Shown one piece after another: positions 24,240 through 37,949 of a DNA stretch of 64,000 bases. The stretch is from Margaritifera margaritifera. Lineage: Eukaryota; Mollusca; Bivalvia; Unionida; Margaritiferidae. Numbering within the stretch: position 1 is the first letter of the stretch; each line of letters starts with the position of its first letter. A program made the position numbers and the translations under genes. The stretch spans positions 1,674,001-1,738,000 of the forward strand of contig JAQPZY010001621.1 in the NCBI GenBank assembly GCA_029931535.1. The letters run 5' to 3'. Under the pieces are notes generated by a model that saw only the letters and a program-made list of their open reading frames with translations, did not search any database and had not been told where the DNA came from.

Positions 24240-25930
24240 TGCTCAATCAATCAATCAATCTTTATTTCCTCCATAAGGAGAGTTCATTTACAAATATAGA
24301 AAATAGAACAGAGAGAGATACATTTAACAATTTACATTGAAGATTTCGGAAAACATTCCAGAAAGTCAGTGATACATATTAGACTAATACAGATGAGGAA
24401 GAAACAAATACAATATCAATAGTTAGGAAATACATGCAAACATACAAAATGGCACATAATCTTTGCACATAAATCTATAGAAAAAAGAAAAAAAAACTTT
24501 TTATTACGGTACTGATCCATTAATGATAATGACTTTGCTTTAAAGAAAGGTCATATAGGTAGAGAGTTTTGGTAGGAGCTGATTTGGGAATTTTTGCTTT
24601 TGACACATGTTTGGTCTTCAGGCTATGAAGTACACTCGTGATACAAGGACGAGAAATTGGAATGAACAGATCTGAAACTGGTGAAATCGTGTTTTGTCAA
24701 GTCTACTTTCAATGTCAGTTCTTAACAGTTTTAGCAACTGTAATTCGTCGTTACTTTGGGTAAGTTCTATGTGTAGTTCAAGTCCAAACTTGTCCAACAC
24801 GTACCAGTGAAAGTCGTTGGCAATTTGTCTTGTTAATATACATGATGTGACCAAATGCTGAAGGAGGTCAGTATACTGTTGACCACATTTTTGACAGTGA
24901 GTAACGTCATGGCCTGGCTTTAATACCCACAGGGATGCTATAAACCTGGTTAATTTGCGTTCATAATTATTCCTCGCAATGCAATACAGAGTGGAAGGGC
25001 GGATTTGTGTTTGTAAGTGTTGAAATCTAGAAAAATCATCATGTCTATTGATTCTGTCTCGCCAGGTAGTATCTTCCTTTTCAAGTAAAGTCATGTTGAC
25101 CAGTTGTTTCCACTGAGATTTGTTAGGGAAAATTGATTGATTAATGAAGTTCAGGAGAAAATCTGTAAGCTCATACTTCTGAAGTAAATTCCAAATATTT
25201 GGAATAAAACTAGATTGTACAGATTGGGTGCTATCAAAATACATGTGAAGACGTATGAGGAATATTTGTTTGGAGATGGTGTTATTGGGCAGGGTGCAGA
25301 GTTTACCTAGGAAGAGAAGTTTACGTCGATCAATTTCGGTTGTGATTCTTATTAGTCCCAGCATTGACTCACACATATCTGACCACGTTTGTTCAGAAAA
25401 TCCCTGAATTCTTTTTGCTATAAAATGTTGCAACTTGTTGAGCTCCAGTAGATCGCATTTTTGAAGCTCATTCCAAAAGTTCGCAGCCATATAGTAAGGT
25501 TGGAATCACGATTTTCTTATATAAACTCGCAGATGTTTTGGGGTTTAGGTTTAGGGAACCCAGTCCAACGTTTGCAAGACCAAAAAGGACCTGCCTTGCT
25601 CTTCTGCAAGCGTTGCGGGTGCGGTTGATGGAACGACGTGATCTATCCTGTAGTATTCCTAGGTGAGTGAGGGAGTCAGTTTCATTAATTTTTTCTTCGT
25701 CAAGTGTTAGAGACAGCTTATAGTTAGAATTTCTTTTCTTGCCAAATATTATAATATATGACTTTGTAGAGTTTAATTTTAGTTCCATTTTTTATAATAT
25801 TTGAGAATAATTTCTAGCATTTTAGCTAAGTTATCTGGAGAACTTGACAGGCACGTGAGGTCATCTGCAAGCGTATGGCAGCAGCACTCTAAAATTCCAA
25901 TTTTACACCCTAGTCGTGATTGATTGCATG
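24240..25930 (-). mobile_element. Truncated LINE remnant (RT C-terminal part and 3' end), minus strand
   Basis: Read on the minus strand, a frame beginning LADDLTCLSSS (RT C box) is followed by 25788-25468 (thumb/connection, YKKIVIPTLLYGCE) and then, with one frameshift, 25490-24618. The last frame has a C-terminal CCHC-like motif CQKCGQQYTDLLQHLVTSC. The 3' end meets a (GATT)n-type tail at 24240-24262. The element is 5'-truncated, lacking the endonuclease and most of the RT palm. The open frame of 290 aa suggests a fairly recent insertion. Exact clade not assigned. Confidence 0.85.
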
Positions 25931-26201
25931 AAAAAGGTTCTCATTTGCTGATAAAAGTCAATACAGCTCTGTTATATGCCAGTAGTTGTAGTATTCGATT
26001 GGTGATATCACTCACTTTATACATGAGAAAATATATCCTCTTGTTTCATTCATCACGAACCTCTGAAAGAATTAAAAGGCAAAGAACAAACACAATTCCT
26101 TAAAATTCTTAATCACTTTTTAAATAAACCTTAGTACCTTTTTAATCAAAGCCAGCATTCGAAATATCTGCTACATCAATTGCAGGTCACCTTTCTATAC
26201 G

Positions 26202-28714
26202 ATGGCGGGTTACTTGTTTCTGACTCAGGTGTTTATTCTGGTAAGGAAAACGAAATGCAAAACATGTTTTTGCTCTTTCTTCACCCCATTTCTACTCAGT
26301 GAAACTTACATAAAAAGGCCCCTCTGTAACCCGGATCCCTCTGCATACTGGCCGAAAATCTTGGTCCCAATACGCTGTTCTAATTTTAATCTATCCTCTG
26401 TATACCGGGCACCTCATAAATTGGCCAAACGATTTGGTCCTTACAAAAAGCACTATTAGCTTTTTCTAATCGGACCAGGATTGGAATTGATTAACGGTCC
26501 ATGATTGGAATTGATTATCGGTCCATGATTAGAATTGATTATCGATCCAGGATTGGAATTGATTATCGGTCCAGGATTTGAATTGATTATCGGTCCAGGA
26601 TTTGAATTGATTATCGATCCTTGATTGGAATTGATTATCGATCCATGATTGGAATTGATTATCGGTCCATGATTAGAATTGATTATCGGTCCAGGATTTG
26701 AATTGATTATCGGTCCAGGATTTGAATTGATTATCGATCCTTGATTGGAATTAATTATCGATCCATGATTGGAATTGATTATCGATCCAGTTCTATTGAT
26801 AAATACTTGATTTTTAAGTGTTTATGGAGAGTACTATAAAGAAAAAAGAGTGGATCGATAAATTTAAATTATGCTGGTGGACCTATAAAGTGTACCGAAC
26901 CACGGTCTTTTAAATATAGTCATAAATAACACCTCATATAGTCATAAATAACACCACATATAGTCATAAATAGCACCACATATAGTCATAAATAACACCA
27001 CATATAGTCATAAATAACACCATATATAGTCATAAATAACACCACATATAGTCATAACATTATTTTAATATTAAGATTTTTCAAATGACAAAATATTATC
27101 AAACGGAAGATGAATGGCAAAACATCGATTACCTAACTTCTGTATAGACATAGAATTTAGTAGATCTATTGATTAATTAACAGATTTATTCCAGAAATCA
27201 CGCCAGCACTAACTACTATCGTCCAACTAGACTAGGAATGAACTTGAGTACATTTTCAAAGTAAATGGTATCGTGTTTGGAATTTACAAAACCGCTTATC
27301 AATAGATCTTATACATTTTAAGATTAGACATTTTCCCATTCTTTTACACGATCATCTCATTGATAACAGACACATTCTTGTACATGATCATCTCATTGAT
27401 AACAGACACATTATTGTACATGATCTTCTCATTGATAACAGACACAAAGACATTTTTCCATTCTTGTACATGATCTTCTCATTGATAACAGACACATTCT
27501 TGTACATGATCATCTCATTGATAACAGACACAAAGACATTTTTGCATTCTTGTATATGATCATCTCATTGATAACAGACACATTCTTGTACACGATCATC
27601 TCATTGATAACAGACACATTCTTGTACATGATCATCTCATTGATAACAGACACAAAGACATTTTTCCATTCTTGTACATGATCTTCTCATTGATAACAGA
27701 CACATTCTTGTACATGATCATCTCATTGATAACAGACACAAAGACATTTTTGCATTCTTGTATATGATCATCTATCTCATTGATAACAGACACATTCTTG
27801 TACACGATCATCTCATTGATAACAGACACATTCTTGTACACGATCATCTCATTGATAACAGACACATTCTTGTACATGATCAACTCATTGATAAGAGACA
27901 CAAAGACATTTTTCCATTCTTTTACACGATCAGCTCATTGATAACAGACACATTCTTTTACACGATCATCTCATTGATAACAGACACATTCTTTTAGACG
28001 ATCATCTCATTGATAACAGACACATTCTTGTACATGATCATCTCATTGATAACAGACACATTCTTGTACACGATCATCTCATTGATAACAGACACATTCT
28101 TGTACATGATCATCTCATTGATAACAGACACATTCTTGTACACGATCATCTCATTGATAACAGACACATTCTTGTACACGATCATCTCATTAATAACAGA
28201 CACAAAGACATTTTTCCATTCTTGTACATGATCATCTCATTGATAACAGATACAAAGACATTTTTCCATTCTTTTACATGATCATCTCATTGATAACAGA
28301 TACAAAGACATTTGTCCATTCTTGTACATGATCATCATATTGATAACACACACAAAGACATTTTTCCATTCTTGTACATGATCATCTCATTGATAACAGA
28401 CACAAAAACATTTTTCCATCATCTCATTGATAACAGACACAAAAACATTTTTCCATCATCTCATTGATAACAGACACAAAAACATTTTTCCATGATCTCA
28501 TTAATAACAGACACAAAGACATTTTTTCCATCAGTTTGTGCTTGAGTTCCGATTGTAAACATTTGGAAATCTGGAATAAAAAAAGTAATTTCCAGAAATG
28601 TTGCCAAGTATTAAATCATATCTGAGTGAGGAAGACCAATTTATTATCAAGTAAAAATCCAAGCAATATAGGGTACCGTTAAATTATTGTAAAAATTACT
28701 ACCAAAATAATTGA

Positions 28715-28803
<89 letters not shown>

Positions 28804-31800
28804 TTTGTATATCAAGCAATTAAATCTTACTTCTAATCGACAGCCTCTGGTGGTGGCAGTTGTGAGGGCCGCTGACAATCCAAGTGGTATTCCATTGAAT
28901 GCTGTGACAACAAAGGAATGTGAGAGGAATAAAGAAAGACCATTTAATTTGCATATCGTTCTTTCATAGAAGAAATTAAATGATCGACTGTTATGACGAA
29001 ATCGAGTAAATGCAAGATGTCGATTTTTTTCCCAACATGCTCTTTCCTGACACCACCTCCTCTTCCTCTTCTTCCTGCTCCAAGGCTGAGGAAAAATATA
29101 TTATATTTTTGATAGTCTGGTTTTCATTGTGATTCATTAATGGATAACATTACATAGGAAATAAACGAAATCTATATAGGTAACCGTTCTGTCCTGGTTG
29201 TGATCATAATCACGAATTTTTAACTAATAATTCTGCTTACCACGACAAGTGTGGTCCTTAAGAAGCTGAAACCTGTTATGCATTTCAAAATGTAAGACAT
29301 AATCATGAGTAGTTTAGTAGATGGAGCTATAAATTGTATTCATTTTGATTAGTGAGAATCATAGACCACTCATTGAACTGCGTTAAATTAACTCTGAATC
29401 TGCTATATCTCAGTTTAATGAATTTTTGTTTCTTCAAAAGAGCTGTTTCTTCTTTGTAGCCGGGATTCTCTGCACTGTAGACAATTCTACACAAATGACG
29501 ATGCACTTCCGTCTGATACTGAATGGTGAACCCCTCTATAAGTTGTGGGTGATTGATGCCAGCAGAAACAAATACCCAAATTGCACTTTTGCCGGAAACG
29601 GAAGTAATAGTAACCCATATGTATTAACAAGGAATGTCAACTTCGCAACTAATACTGAAGTGGCATCGAACTGTGGTATGCAGGTGGTGAGTGTTGCTTC
29701 AGACAATATTGTGCATCCACATAAACATAAATTTAAACAAACATCTTTAAAACCGTTACATATTTTACTTTGATACCATTGAGACATTTTGATAGCTTGC
29801 ATCAAGTAATTTCAAAATTTCATAAGTGTTAAATATGTTATGAGCAGGAAAAGAAACACATAACAAACTGATTGAGATGACACAACTTTACGTGACAATC
29901 AGAATATCACTCCAAAAAATGTAAAATAAACGGCAATATATCATATTTTGGCCGAAATGTCACGTATTTCTCGGCGGGTATGACGGGAAATATAATCGAA
30001 TTCTAAGAAATACAGACTTTTTACCAGGGGAAGAGTAATCAAGCCCTTAAGAATAGTTTTTATTTGTTTCCCTTTGCTTCTTTTCCGTTGTACTGGATAT
30101 AAAATAAGCCCATCACGTATCAAGCTATATTTCATAAAATATCACAAATATCCAAAGACAAGTAAAATATTTTATTAGCAGAAGCCATCAGTCTTAATAC
30201 TTTAATTCATAGATTCCGATAGGCGTTATTCATATAATACAGGAAATATAAACTGACTACCAAGAATTTCATGTTAAATGTCAAACTAATGTGCAATGTT
30301 TTACATGCCTTTCAAAACAGGAAATATCCAATCAGAGGTACACCTGGAGAGTGCAGACACAACAGGTTGCAAACACCATAATCAGGGTCGACCGTCTGTA
30401 CATTCTTAATTGCGATTTGGCCACCGCCACCAACACAACGGTTTCTACAGATTTGTATTACAAGTTAGTATCTATACATCGGTGGCTACAGGTTTGTATT
30501 ACAAGTGAGTATGTACACAACAGAGTATACAGATTTGATTAAATGTCAGTATGTACACAACAGTGTCCACATATTTTTATTGCAAGTGAGTATGTACTTA
30601 TCAGTGTCTGCAGATTGGTATTATAAATAAGTATGCACACAGCAGTGTCTATAGGTTGGTATTACAAGTGAGCACGTACACTACATTGCAAACAGATCTC
30701 TGTTACAAGTGAGTATGTACACAAAAGTGTGTACAGGTTTGTATTAAAAGTTAGTATGTACACATCAGTGTCGACATATCTGCAGTACAAGTATGTACAC
30801 ATATTAGCGTGTACAAGTTGGTATTACAAGGAGTATGTACACAACAGTGTGTACAGATTTGTATTAAAAGTTAGTATGTACACATCAGTGTCGACATATT
30901 TGCATTACAAGTATGTACACATATAGCGTGTACAAGTTGGTATTACAAGGAGTATGTACACAACAGTGTGTACAGGTTTGTATTAAAAGTTAGTATGAAA
31001 ACATCAGTGTCTACATATTTGCATTACAAGTATGTACACATATTAGCGTGTACAAGTTGGTATTACAAGGAGTATGTACACAACAGTGTGTACAGGTTTG
31101 TATTACAAGTGAGTTTCTACAGATTTGTATTACTAATATGTATGCAACAGTGTGTGCGGATCTGTATTACAAGTGAGTACACACTGGTTTCTGCAGATTT
31201 GTATTACAAGTGAGTCTGTACACAACAGTGTGTATAGATTTGTATTACAAGTGAGTCTGTACACAACAATGTGTATAGATTTGTATTATAAGTGGGTACG
31301 TACACAACGGCTTCTACAATTTTTTTTTACATGTGTATAGATACTGGTATTACAAGTAAGTATGTGGTTAAAGAATATACAACAAAATTTTAGACTGAAT
31401 AAGGAAACTTACATTTTTTAACTTTAAAACGAGAAAGCTCTGGAACAAAAATATCCATTGTTACGGAATTATGTATTATTTCGTTTTTAAATAATGGTAT
31501 AGGTTTATGATCTCTGCATAATAGTCTAACAGCTGTCGTCTTGCAGAAAGTACATATACGGTATTTCAATGTGACTCATTACATTGATCTTGGGAAATAT
31601 TGTCGGTTGTAGCATTAGTCATATCACGTGATTTAGCGCGTGAGGGTTGAACTTCTGACCTAGATAAAATGTTCAATTAAGAAGTCAATACTTTGTTGAC
31701 TGGTAATAACGTCAGTGCACAGGTACTTTAGCGGTGTCACGCATAACCTAGTTTCTGATTGGTTCGGAGAAGGTTGTTTTCTAGAAGGATTAAATTGTTT

Positions 31801-31964
31801 TTAAGTCGCAATACAGTTTAAATTGGTTTTCCTTATTCTGTTCTGCGCAGTCAGAAGCTATATAATAAGATGTATTGCTGTGTTTGGCATTCTAGCATAG
31901 TTTGTCAGCCTGAGAGGTCATAAACGAGGCTGGTTCATTTTGTGTGGATATCCTGCTTCAGTGA

Positions 31965-32019
<55 letters not shown>

Positions 32020-33164
32020 CAGCACATTTTGGATTCAGTACTGTTACTTAAACTTTAAGAATTATTCAGCTCCGTGGAATTATCGGAAACATTTCTAGAA
32101 CTTGTGTGATATTCCATATTCACAAGGACTATTTGGAATTAATAACACTTGGATATAACTGATTCTTGTTAGTACATCAGTACAGTGAAGGTTTCATTCG
32201 GAACCTACTTCATTCGGAATATTTGGATTAACTTCCGGATCAGTGAACTTTAGAACAATTTAGGACTTTTAAGGATATTCTATACTGTAAGTTATTTTTA
32301 TTTCTTTCACTTTGATTGTTGAAATATTTTAATATTTTAGGAAATTAAATATTTGTATTTTAAATCTTGAAAGCTTGTTTGAGTCTTTTCTTTTGTTACA
32401 TTACCCCTAGTCGTAACACCATGTATATGCGTGTCGACGTAATTTTCTTGGTACATATTTGCCATTGTTTCCTTAATATCCCTTTTCGGTTATTATGATA
32501 TATGTTCCAGAATTTTAGGATACATTTGTGTTTCAAAAATGTTGTACATTAACTGATGAGTCAAGGCTTAAGTTCCTTGCTAATGAAAAATCCCTACCCA
32601 TTCTGAGTAACACAAAGTCATCATTTTGTATGGTACAGCCCGTCCGTGTATGTGTCTATATATTCGTTAGAACTCTTTTGTAAATCTTCTTACACCGTCA
32701 GAGATCGGGATATCATATTTGGAAACTGATTAGAACACGCATACGAGTGGAATAAATAGTTTCATAATTGTTTTCTTCTCTTGAAGCGGAGCACGTGGTA
32801 GGTGCAATGGAACCGCAGATGTTGATTGAAGGAATACCCTGAAAATTGTCAGGACATTCGACTTTTGTGCAAACATCTGATTGTGTGTGTGTGTTTTATT
32901 AATAGCTACATTGTCCTTGCAGCGCCCCAGTCACACGTGTTCTCGTTACACCAGCCGTACAGTCTGTCCGATTAGATGTGCGCAATGTGAGTGGTAACGT
33001 TATAGTAGCAGCAAGCCTTCGAGAGAAAGTGAAACTGAGGCTGACCTTTACGCCTGACCCGAGAAGCGCTCAATTTCAGGGGGGTAAATCCATCTTTGTT
33101 TCTGTATCTTCGTCTGTCTGCATCTTTTCCACAGAATATAGATTTTGTCCTATTAATCGGAGGG

Positions 33165-33230
<66 letters not shown>

Positions 33231-36200
33231 TTTTTGGTTGGCATCTTCATTAAGAAGATAAACACTAAACTATTCAGGACTGTTTTACTAGAGATAAACT
33301 TCTTTCGCTGCGTAAAATTTTGCAAGTTTCTTGTTAACGGAAAGTCCGTATATTCGCACCTGATAAAATATTTAAAAACGCTTTGTCACGTCTTTTTTCG
33401 CTAAAATATCATTGTAAGAAAGGTGCATGGTGAGCCAATAATGTAGATGTTTAGGGTGTTTGAGTGCTACATTTTGCTGATAGGGAAAGAACAGATCCGC
33501 GGTTGGGGGGTTGGGGGTGTTTCTTTTTGTTTCCGGCTTTGGTTGAGGTCTATGTTATTTTCCGTTTCATCAATGCGCTATCACAGGAAGTCAGACCCAA
33601 CAGAAAAATACCTGGTTGAAGTCGTCATTTACTGAATAGCAATTTCTTGCCGGGAAATATGTAATGTGACACCAGTCTATACACCATGTAAGGAAAGAAT
33701 GAATCAATGGGTCGTAACCTTGCTGTAAACCAGTCTAATTCTGTTTTCAGCGGTGTATGCATATGGCGTCCATGGGTTTCGGACCAGCGTGTCACCGTCT
33801 CCAAATCCAGACGGGTACACGATGATGCTTCTGGATGGAAATGGGTAGGTTCCATCATTATAGCTTTAAGGTTAAAAATTGACATCATACCCTTCTGTAA
33901 TCATCAAAAGCTATGTTTTGTTGATGTTGGGTTTTTAAAAATACATTTTGTGAAACAATTTGTACTATGACTTTGTGTTTTTATTATGCTATTTTGCTTC
34001 AGGATTTCATTTGAGAGATAACAGAAAATGCACGATATCTGCATAAATTAATGTACAGTGGCCCCTCGCTATAAGTCGCCTCAGTTTAACACGGTCCCTT
34101 TTATAAGGCAGGCATTGTCATCGACCCCCTTACATTTTAAAACGGTGATACTATTTTTAATGTGTACCTATATAAAACGACCTCGCCTATAACACGGTAC
34201 AATTGCATGACTCACTTAAACAGCATTATAGTGAGGGTTCACTGTTTGTGAAACAGTTTTCTTTTTTTTGTGTGTTTTAATGTTGTTGTTTTTTCCAGCT
34301 GTGTCATATCGAATGAAGTTATCTTCCGATTAGCTAATGGTTTTAGACAAGTTTACTTCGACAACAGCACATACTATACAGAGACGTCCTTATTCAATGT
34401 GGCTTACTACCAGGAAGAGAGAACTCTGAAGTTTACAACATACATCGATTTCTGCTTTGATAGATACAATCCGGATCCTAAATGTACCAACGTAAGCAAA
34501 TCTCTATTTCATATTTTATGCATGAGTTTATTAACGCATTCAACGATTAAAATGTGTTCTTTTACTATATTTATATCGTACGATACTGGGATAGCATATA
34601 ATGCTTTAGCCAAATATAGACCGTATTAAAAGACACGAGTATAATTGAATTGTCTTGTCTAAATACAATTGCTGTCGTTTTTGCATGATATTATTATTAT
34701 CAACAACAAAAAAAGGCTGAACAAAAATAATTTTAAAAAATAATAAGGTTATATAATGTAACTCATCACGGTTCGAATCATCAGCAATAATATTGGTTGG
34801 AAAGGAATGTTATATTCTCATTTTTATCTTGAGAATCAAGAAAGATATTTGTTACACGAGAAACTCGAGAAAATCCAGTGTCATCATCAGAATGTGCCAT
34901 AACGCTGAGAACCTGATATATTATTATCACAGGTTTGTATTTGCAAACCAGAAAACAGAAAATGTATTCACAAACAGGAGTAAGCTTAAAGTGACGTTAC
35001 CTTATCCTTACGAGTCCCTTGGCTGTTTACTGATGGCGGAGACTCTGCAGCCAAGGTTAAATGCAGAGATGTTTTTCAGAGTTGATCCGAAAGATGTGAC
35101 ACTTTATGGTGGCTTTTCAATATTCATGTATCTAGTTTAATCAAATTTTTAAAAAAATCTCCCCTGTACTTAACAACCAGTTTTCTACTATTTCAACTAC
35201 GATTGGTAAACAAATCGTTGGTATTTTAAATTACAAGGATGAAATGGCAGGCTTTTAACCATATTATAGTTTATAGTGGTCGCAACTAGTAGAAACATGG
35301 CTGTTTAATAAAGTTGCAATTTTAAAAATTTTGCTTTTATGTATGAATAAAATACTCAAAGTCAGCCTCAAGTGTCAGTTTACCGGGAAATCTGCTGAAA
35401 ATGTTTATCCATTTTACCGTAATTCGGCAATCCCCAAGTAAATTAGTAAGAGACTTGCAGAACTGAAATAATCTCGGTAATCTGTAGCTATCTTCAGCAG
35501 GATTACGAATCATAGCTAAAACTCTCAAGTTGTAGTACAATGTTCGTCACTTACATTTAAATTTAATTTTAAGTCTGCTAAAATGCACGGGATTCTCCTC
35601 TCTTAAATGATGCGATCCTATTTGTGTCTAAATTTATGTTTCTTAAATAAAAAGTGTGAAAGTTCAATAATGCTGCTAAAAATGTCATACCGGTTGATTT
35701 TCTGTAAAATATAATGAGTACATATCATTAATTAGAGCCTCCTCGATCTTTCCAGTTCTGTGCTTTCAACGGTAAACGGAGAAGGAGGAGGAATACTGGT
35801 GACAATGAGGCTGTGTACTCTATATCCGCAACATTAACAATTCGTGCCGAGGAGCAACCCGTCAAAAGCGGTATGTTATATTTGTAGTTTTTGTGAAGGT
35901 TTCATCCAGTACATCTCTAAGTTCATCCAGTACATCTCTAAGTGCATCCAGTACATCTCTAAGTGCATCCAGTACATCTCTAAGTTCATCAATTCATCAT
36001 TAACTCAGAAAGTAAAGTCGACAGCAAAAGAAGTCATATTCATTGTACCTTGAAAGTTTGATTGGGGGATGGGGGTTTGTTATTTAGGTTGGGTTCATTG
36101 AATATGATAATTTGATAGATGAAATAGACCTCAATCTTTTAAAGAAACATACATTAATACGCTCTATCTTCTAGTTTCCAGTCTGTGTAAACTTGCATTA

Positions 36201-36698
36201 AAATAATGTATCATTGTTTTGTGTAGACGTCACGTTTCCTTAACCATGAATGAGCATAACGTGAACATGTTAAAGAGCTCAACTTTTACATGTTGAATAC
36301 GAACATGTAATGGATAGTTTGATTCATAATTTATTTAACTGCTACGCTTTCTCAAAAACCTAAGTATGTATTCCCACAAATGATAAATATTTGTTCAAAA
36401 CAAATGAGTGGGATAAACGAGAGATCTTACAGAAATAAAGACTGTGAAATACGAAAATAAAAGCTCACAAATTATTACCCCTTTATGTATTTCAGAGAGT
36501 GAAACATCTGATTACATCGCTCTACCCGACGGAGCCCTCTATTCATTGGTGGGAGTTGTTGGTGTTGTTCTAATTTTTTCTTGTGTTCTCATTGTTGCTA
36601 TCATAATCCGAAAAAGACGGGCTGTCCGTGACGATTTCTCATCGTCTTCCAGTGTTTCTTCTCGGGCATCTTCGAAGGCGAAACTAAGAAGGATATGA
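26202..36698 (+). CDS. ZP-B: zona pellucida domain type I membrane protein, 9 coding exons, 404 aa
   Basis: Exons: 26202-26240, 28844-28883, 29460-29686, 30321-30463, 32923-33083, 33751-33844, 34299-34491, 35756-35870, 36496-36698; the total is 1215 nt. Signal peptide is residues 1-24. ZP-N cysteines are 31, 68, 98 (NCGM) and 133. ZP-C has Cys236, 287, 297 and 301, while the positions of ZP-A Cys200 and Cys267 are Val and Thr. KRRRRR at 306-311 is a furin-type cleavage site, followed by an EHP-like strand (SISATLTI). The transmembrane helix is at about 353-377, with a basic, Ser-rich tail. In this family, cleavage releases the ectodomain from the propeptide so that it can polymerise. Exon 2 (donor gtggta) has the weakest splice signal but gives a good signal peptide and keeps frame. 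A splice acceptor ends at 26185, implying an upstream 5' UTR exon. Confidence 0.88.
26465..26800. repeat. 24-bp minisatellite, about 14 units
   Basis: Units contain ggtccatgattggaattgat with tcgatcc/tcggtcc variants. In ZP-B intron 1. Confidence 0.95.
26915..27060. repeat. 22-bp minisatellite, about 6 units
   Basis: Unit contains atagtcataaataacaccac. In ZP-B intron 1. Confidence 0.95.
27340..28530. repeat. 36-bp minisatellite with variant units, about 30 copies
   Basis: Core catctcattgataacagaca is followed either by cattcttgtacatgat or by a longer acaaagacatttttccattc form, producing a higher-order pattern. Open frames on both strands arise because 36 is a multiple of 3. In ZP-B intron 1; it accounts for about half of that intron. 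Confidence 0.97.
28718..28799. repeat. (TA)n microsatellite
   Basis: TA run ending 44 bp before ZP-B exon 2. Confidence 0.98.
30440..31375 (+). repeat. 41-42 bp minisatellite derived from the ZP-B exon 4 / donor boundary
   Basis: The first copy is the real exon end: acag, atttgtattacaa, then the donor gttagt at 30464. About 20 further diverged copies follow in intron 4, most keeping tttgtattacaa followed by gtgagt or gttagt, and then gtacacaacagtgt. Many units also keep an AG just before atttgtattac, so they carry both an acceptor-like and a donor-like dinucleotide. Confidence 0.9.
31459..32418 (+). mobile_element. Solo LTR (960 bp) with 4-bp target duplication CCAT
   Basis: Begins TGTTACGG and ends GTCGTAACA; CCAT occurs at 31455-31458 and 32419-32422. 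A TATA-like ctatataataag lies about 400 bp in. It shares termini with the copies at 11192 and 57920 but is longer, partly because of a (TTA)n run at 31966-32018. Sense orientation in ZP-B intron 4, directly after the donor-derived minisatellite. Confidence 0.82.
33169..33228. repeat. (TA)n microsatellite
   Basis: TA run in ZP-B intron 5, 85 bp after the exon 5 donor. Confidence 0.98.
34056..34244. mobile_element. Tc1/mariner-pogo-type MITE, 189 bp
   Basis: Starts cagtggcccctcgctataag and ends with the diverged inverse complement (ttatagtgagggttcactg). The flank is TA on the left and TT on the right, as for a mutated TA target. It lies in ZP-B intron 6, 54 bp before exon 7. Confidence 0.7.
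35905..35995. repeat. 21-bp tandem repeat, 4 units
   Basis: Unit catccagtacatctctaagt, starting about 35 bp after the ZP-B exon 8 donor. Confidence 0.95.
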
Positions 36699-36714
36699 GC
36701 CACTACAGTTCAAT

Positions 36715-36905
36715 AATGGTCCCCTGAATATACTTAGACCCAATTAGTCAGACAATGCGAGGATATACTTAGACATATTAGTCAGACGATGCGTGGATAC
36801 ACTTAGACCCAATTAGTCAGACAATGCGAGGATATACTTAGACCCAATTAGTCAGACGACGCGAGGATATACTTAGATCCAATTAGTCAGACGATGCGAG
36901 GATAA
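36715..36905. repeat. 35-bp tandem repeat, about 5 units, in ZP-B 3' UTR
   Basis: Units contain cccaattagtcagac and gcgaggatatacttaga. They begin within 25 bp of the stop codon, so they should be transcribed. Confidence 0.93.
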
Positions 36906-37099
36906 ACACATTAAATATACTAATATGAACTTTGGATTGAATGAAGGTTATACAAATTGGTCTTGATTTTAGCTGTGTAGGAGCTACAAGAACGTTTCTA
37001 ATTGAACCTATTTTTAAAATCATGATACATTTGCAAGTATATGTGTCTAAATATTCAATGATGCCTGTTTTATCACATATTTTATGGCTACATAAATAG

Positions 37100-37105
37100 A
37101 ATAAA
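37100..37105 (+). terminator. Possible poly(A) signal of ZP-B
   Basis: AATAAA 402 bp after the ZP-B stop; the first canonical hexamer found downstream. No other support. Confidence 0.4.
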
Positions 37106-37186
37106 TATTTATGCATATTCTTACTACATGTTGACATTTTTTCCTTGGGGAAATAATTCTCCATTGTTCGGTGTTTTCAACTGAAT

Positions 37187-37187
37187 G

Positions 37188-37261
<74 letters not shown>

Positions 37262-37500
37262 TATTGCTTGAATAGCGAACTGAATCTTATACACACACTG
37301 TGTATTGCTTGAATAGCGAAGTGAATGCTATATACACACACTGTGTATTGCTTGAATAGCGAAGTGAATGTTATATACACACGCTGTGTATTGCTTAAAT
37401 ATCTAAGTGAATGTTATACACACACACACTGTGTATTTCTTGAATAGCGAAGTGAATGTTATATATATACACACACACACATACTGTATTGCTTGAATAG
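37187..37500. repeat. (CA)n and about 44-bp tandem repeat
   Basis: A 73-bp CA run is followed by about five diverged units containing tgtattgcttgaatagcgaa and a short CA run. Confidence 0.93.
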
Positions 37501-37812
37501 CGAAGGGGAGTAAGCAGAAAAAAAACTAAATAGCTTTCGTTTCAAGCAGGTAAATGATGACAAGAAATTTCTCAATCTCATTTTAGAACGAATTATTTTA
37601 ATTTTATGAATTTCAATACATATATTTGGAGCTACTAATAAATAATACATCTCAATACTTTATATATTTATTTAACAGAAATGAATGAACATTGAGTAAT
37701 AATGACTCTTCTTCCAATTTTAGACTTGCAAACGTCAATCACATTATCAGTACAGGTCTTGAATCTGCACAGGAAGATATTACTCGAATATTTCAAAGTC
37801 AAAAGAGCATCA

Positions 37813-37938
<126 letters not shown>

Positions 37939-37949
37939 AAATATATATA

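Noticed and set aside
27340..28530. CRISPR-like regular array with 36-bp repeats
   Set aside because: Direct tandem minisatellite without unique spacers, in a eukaryotic intron.
32545..32600. CTGATGAG motif as a hammerhead ribozyme core
   Set aside because: The expected stem II followed by CGAAA and a closing stem III were not found.
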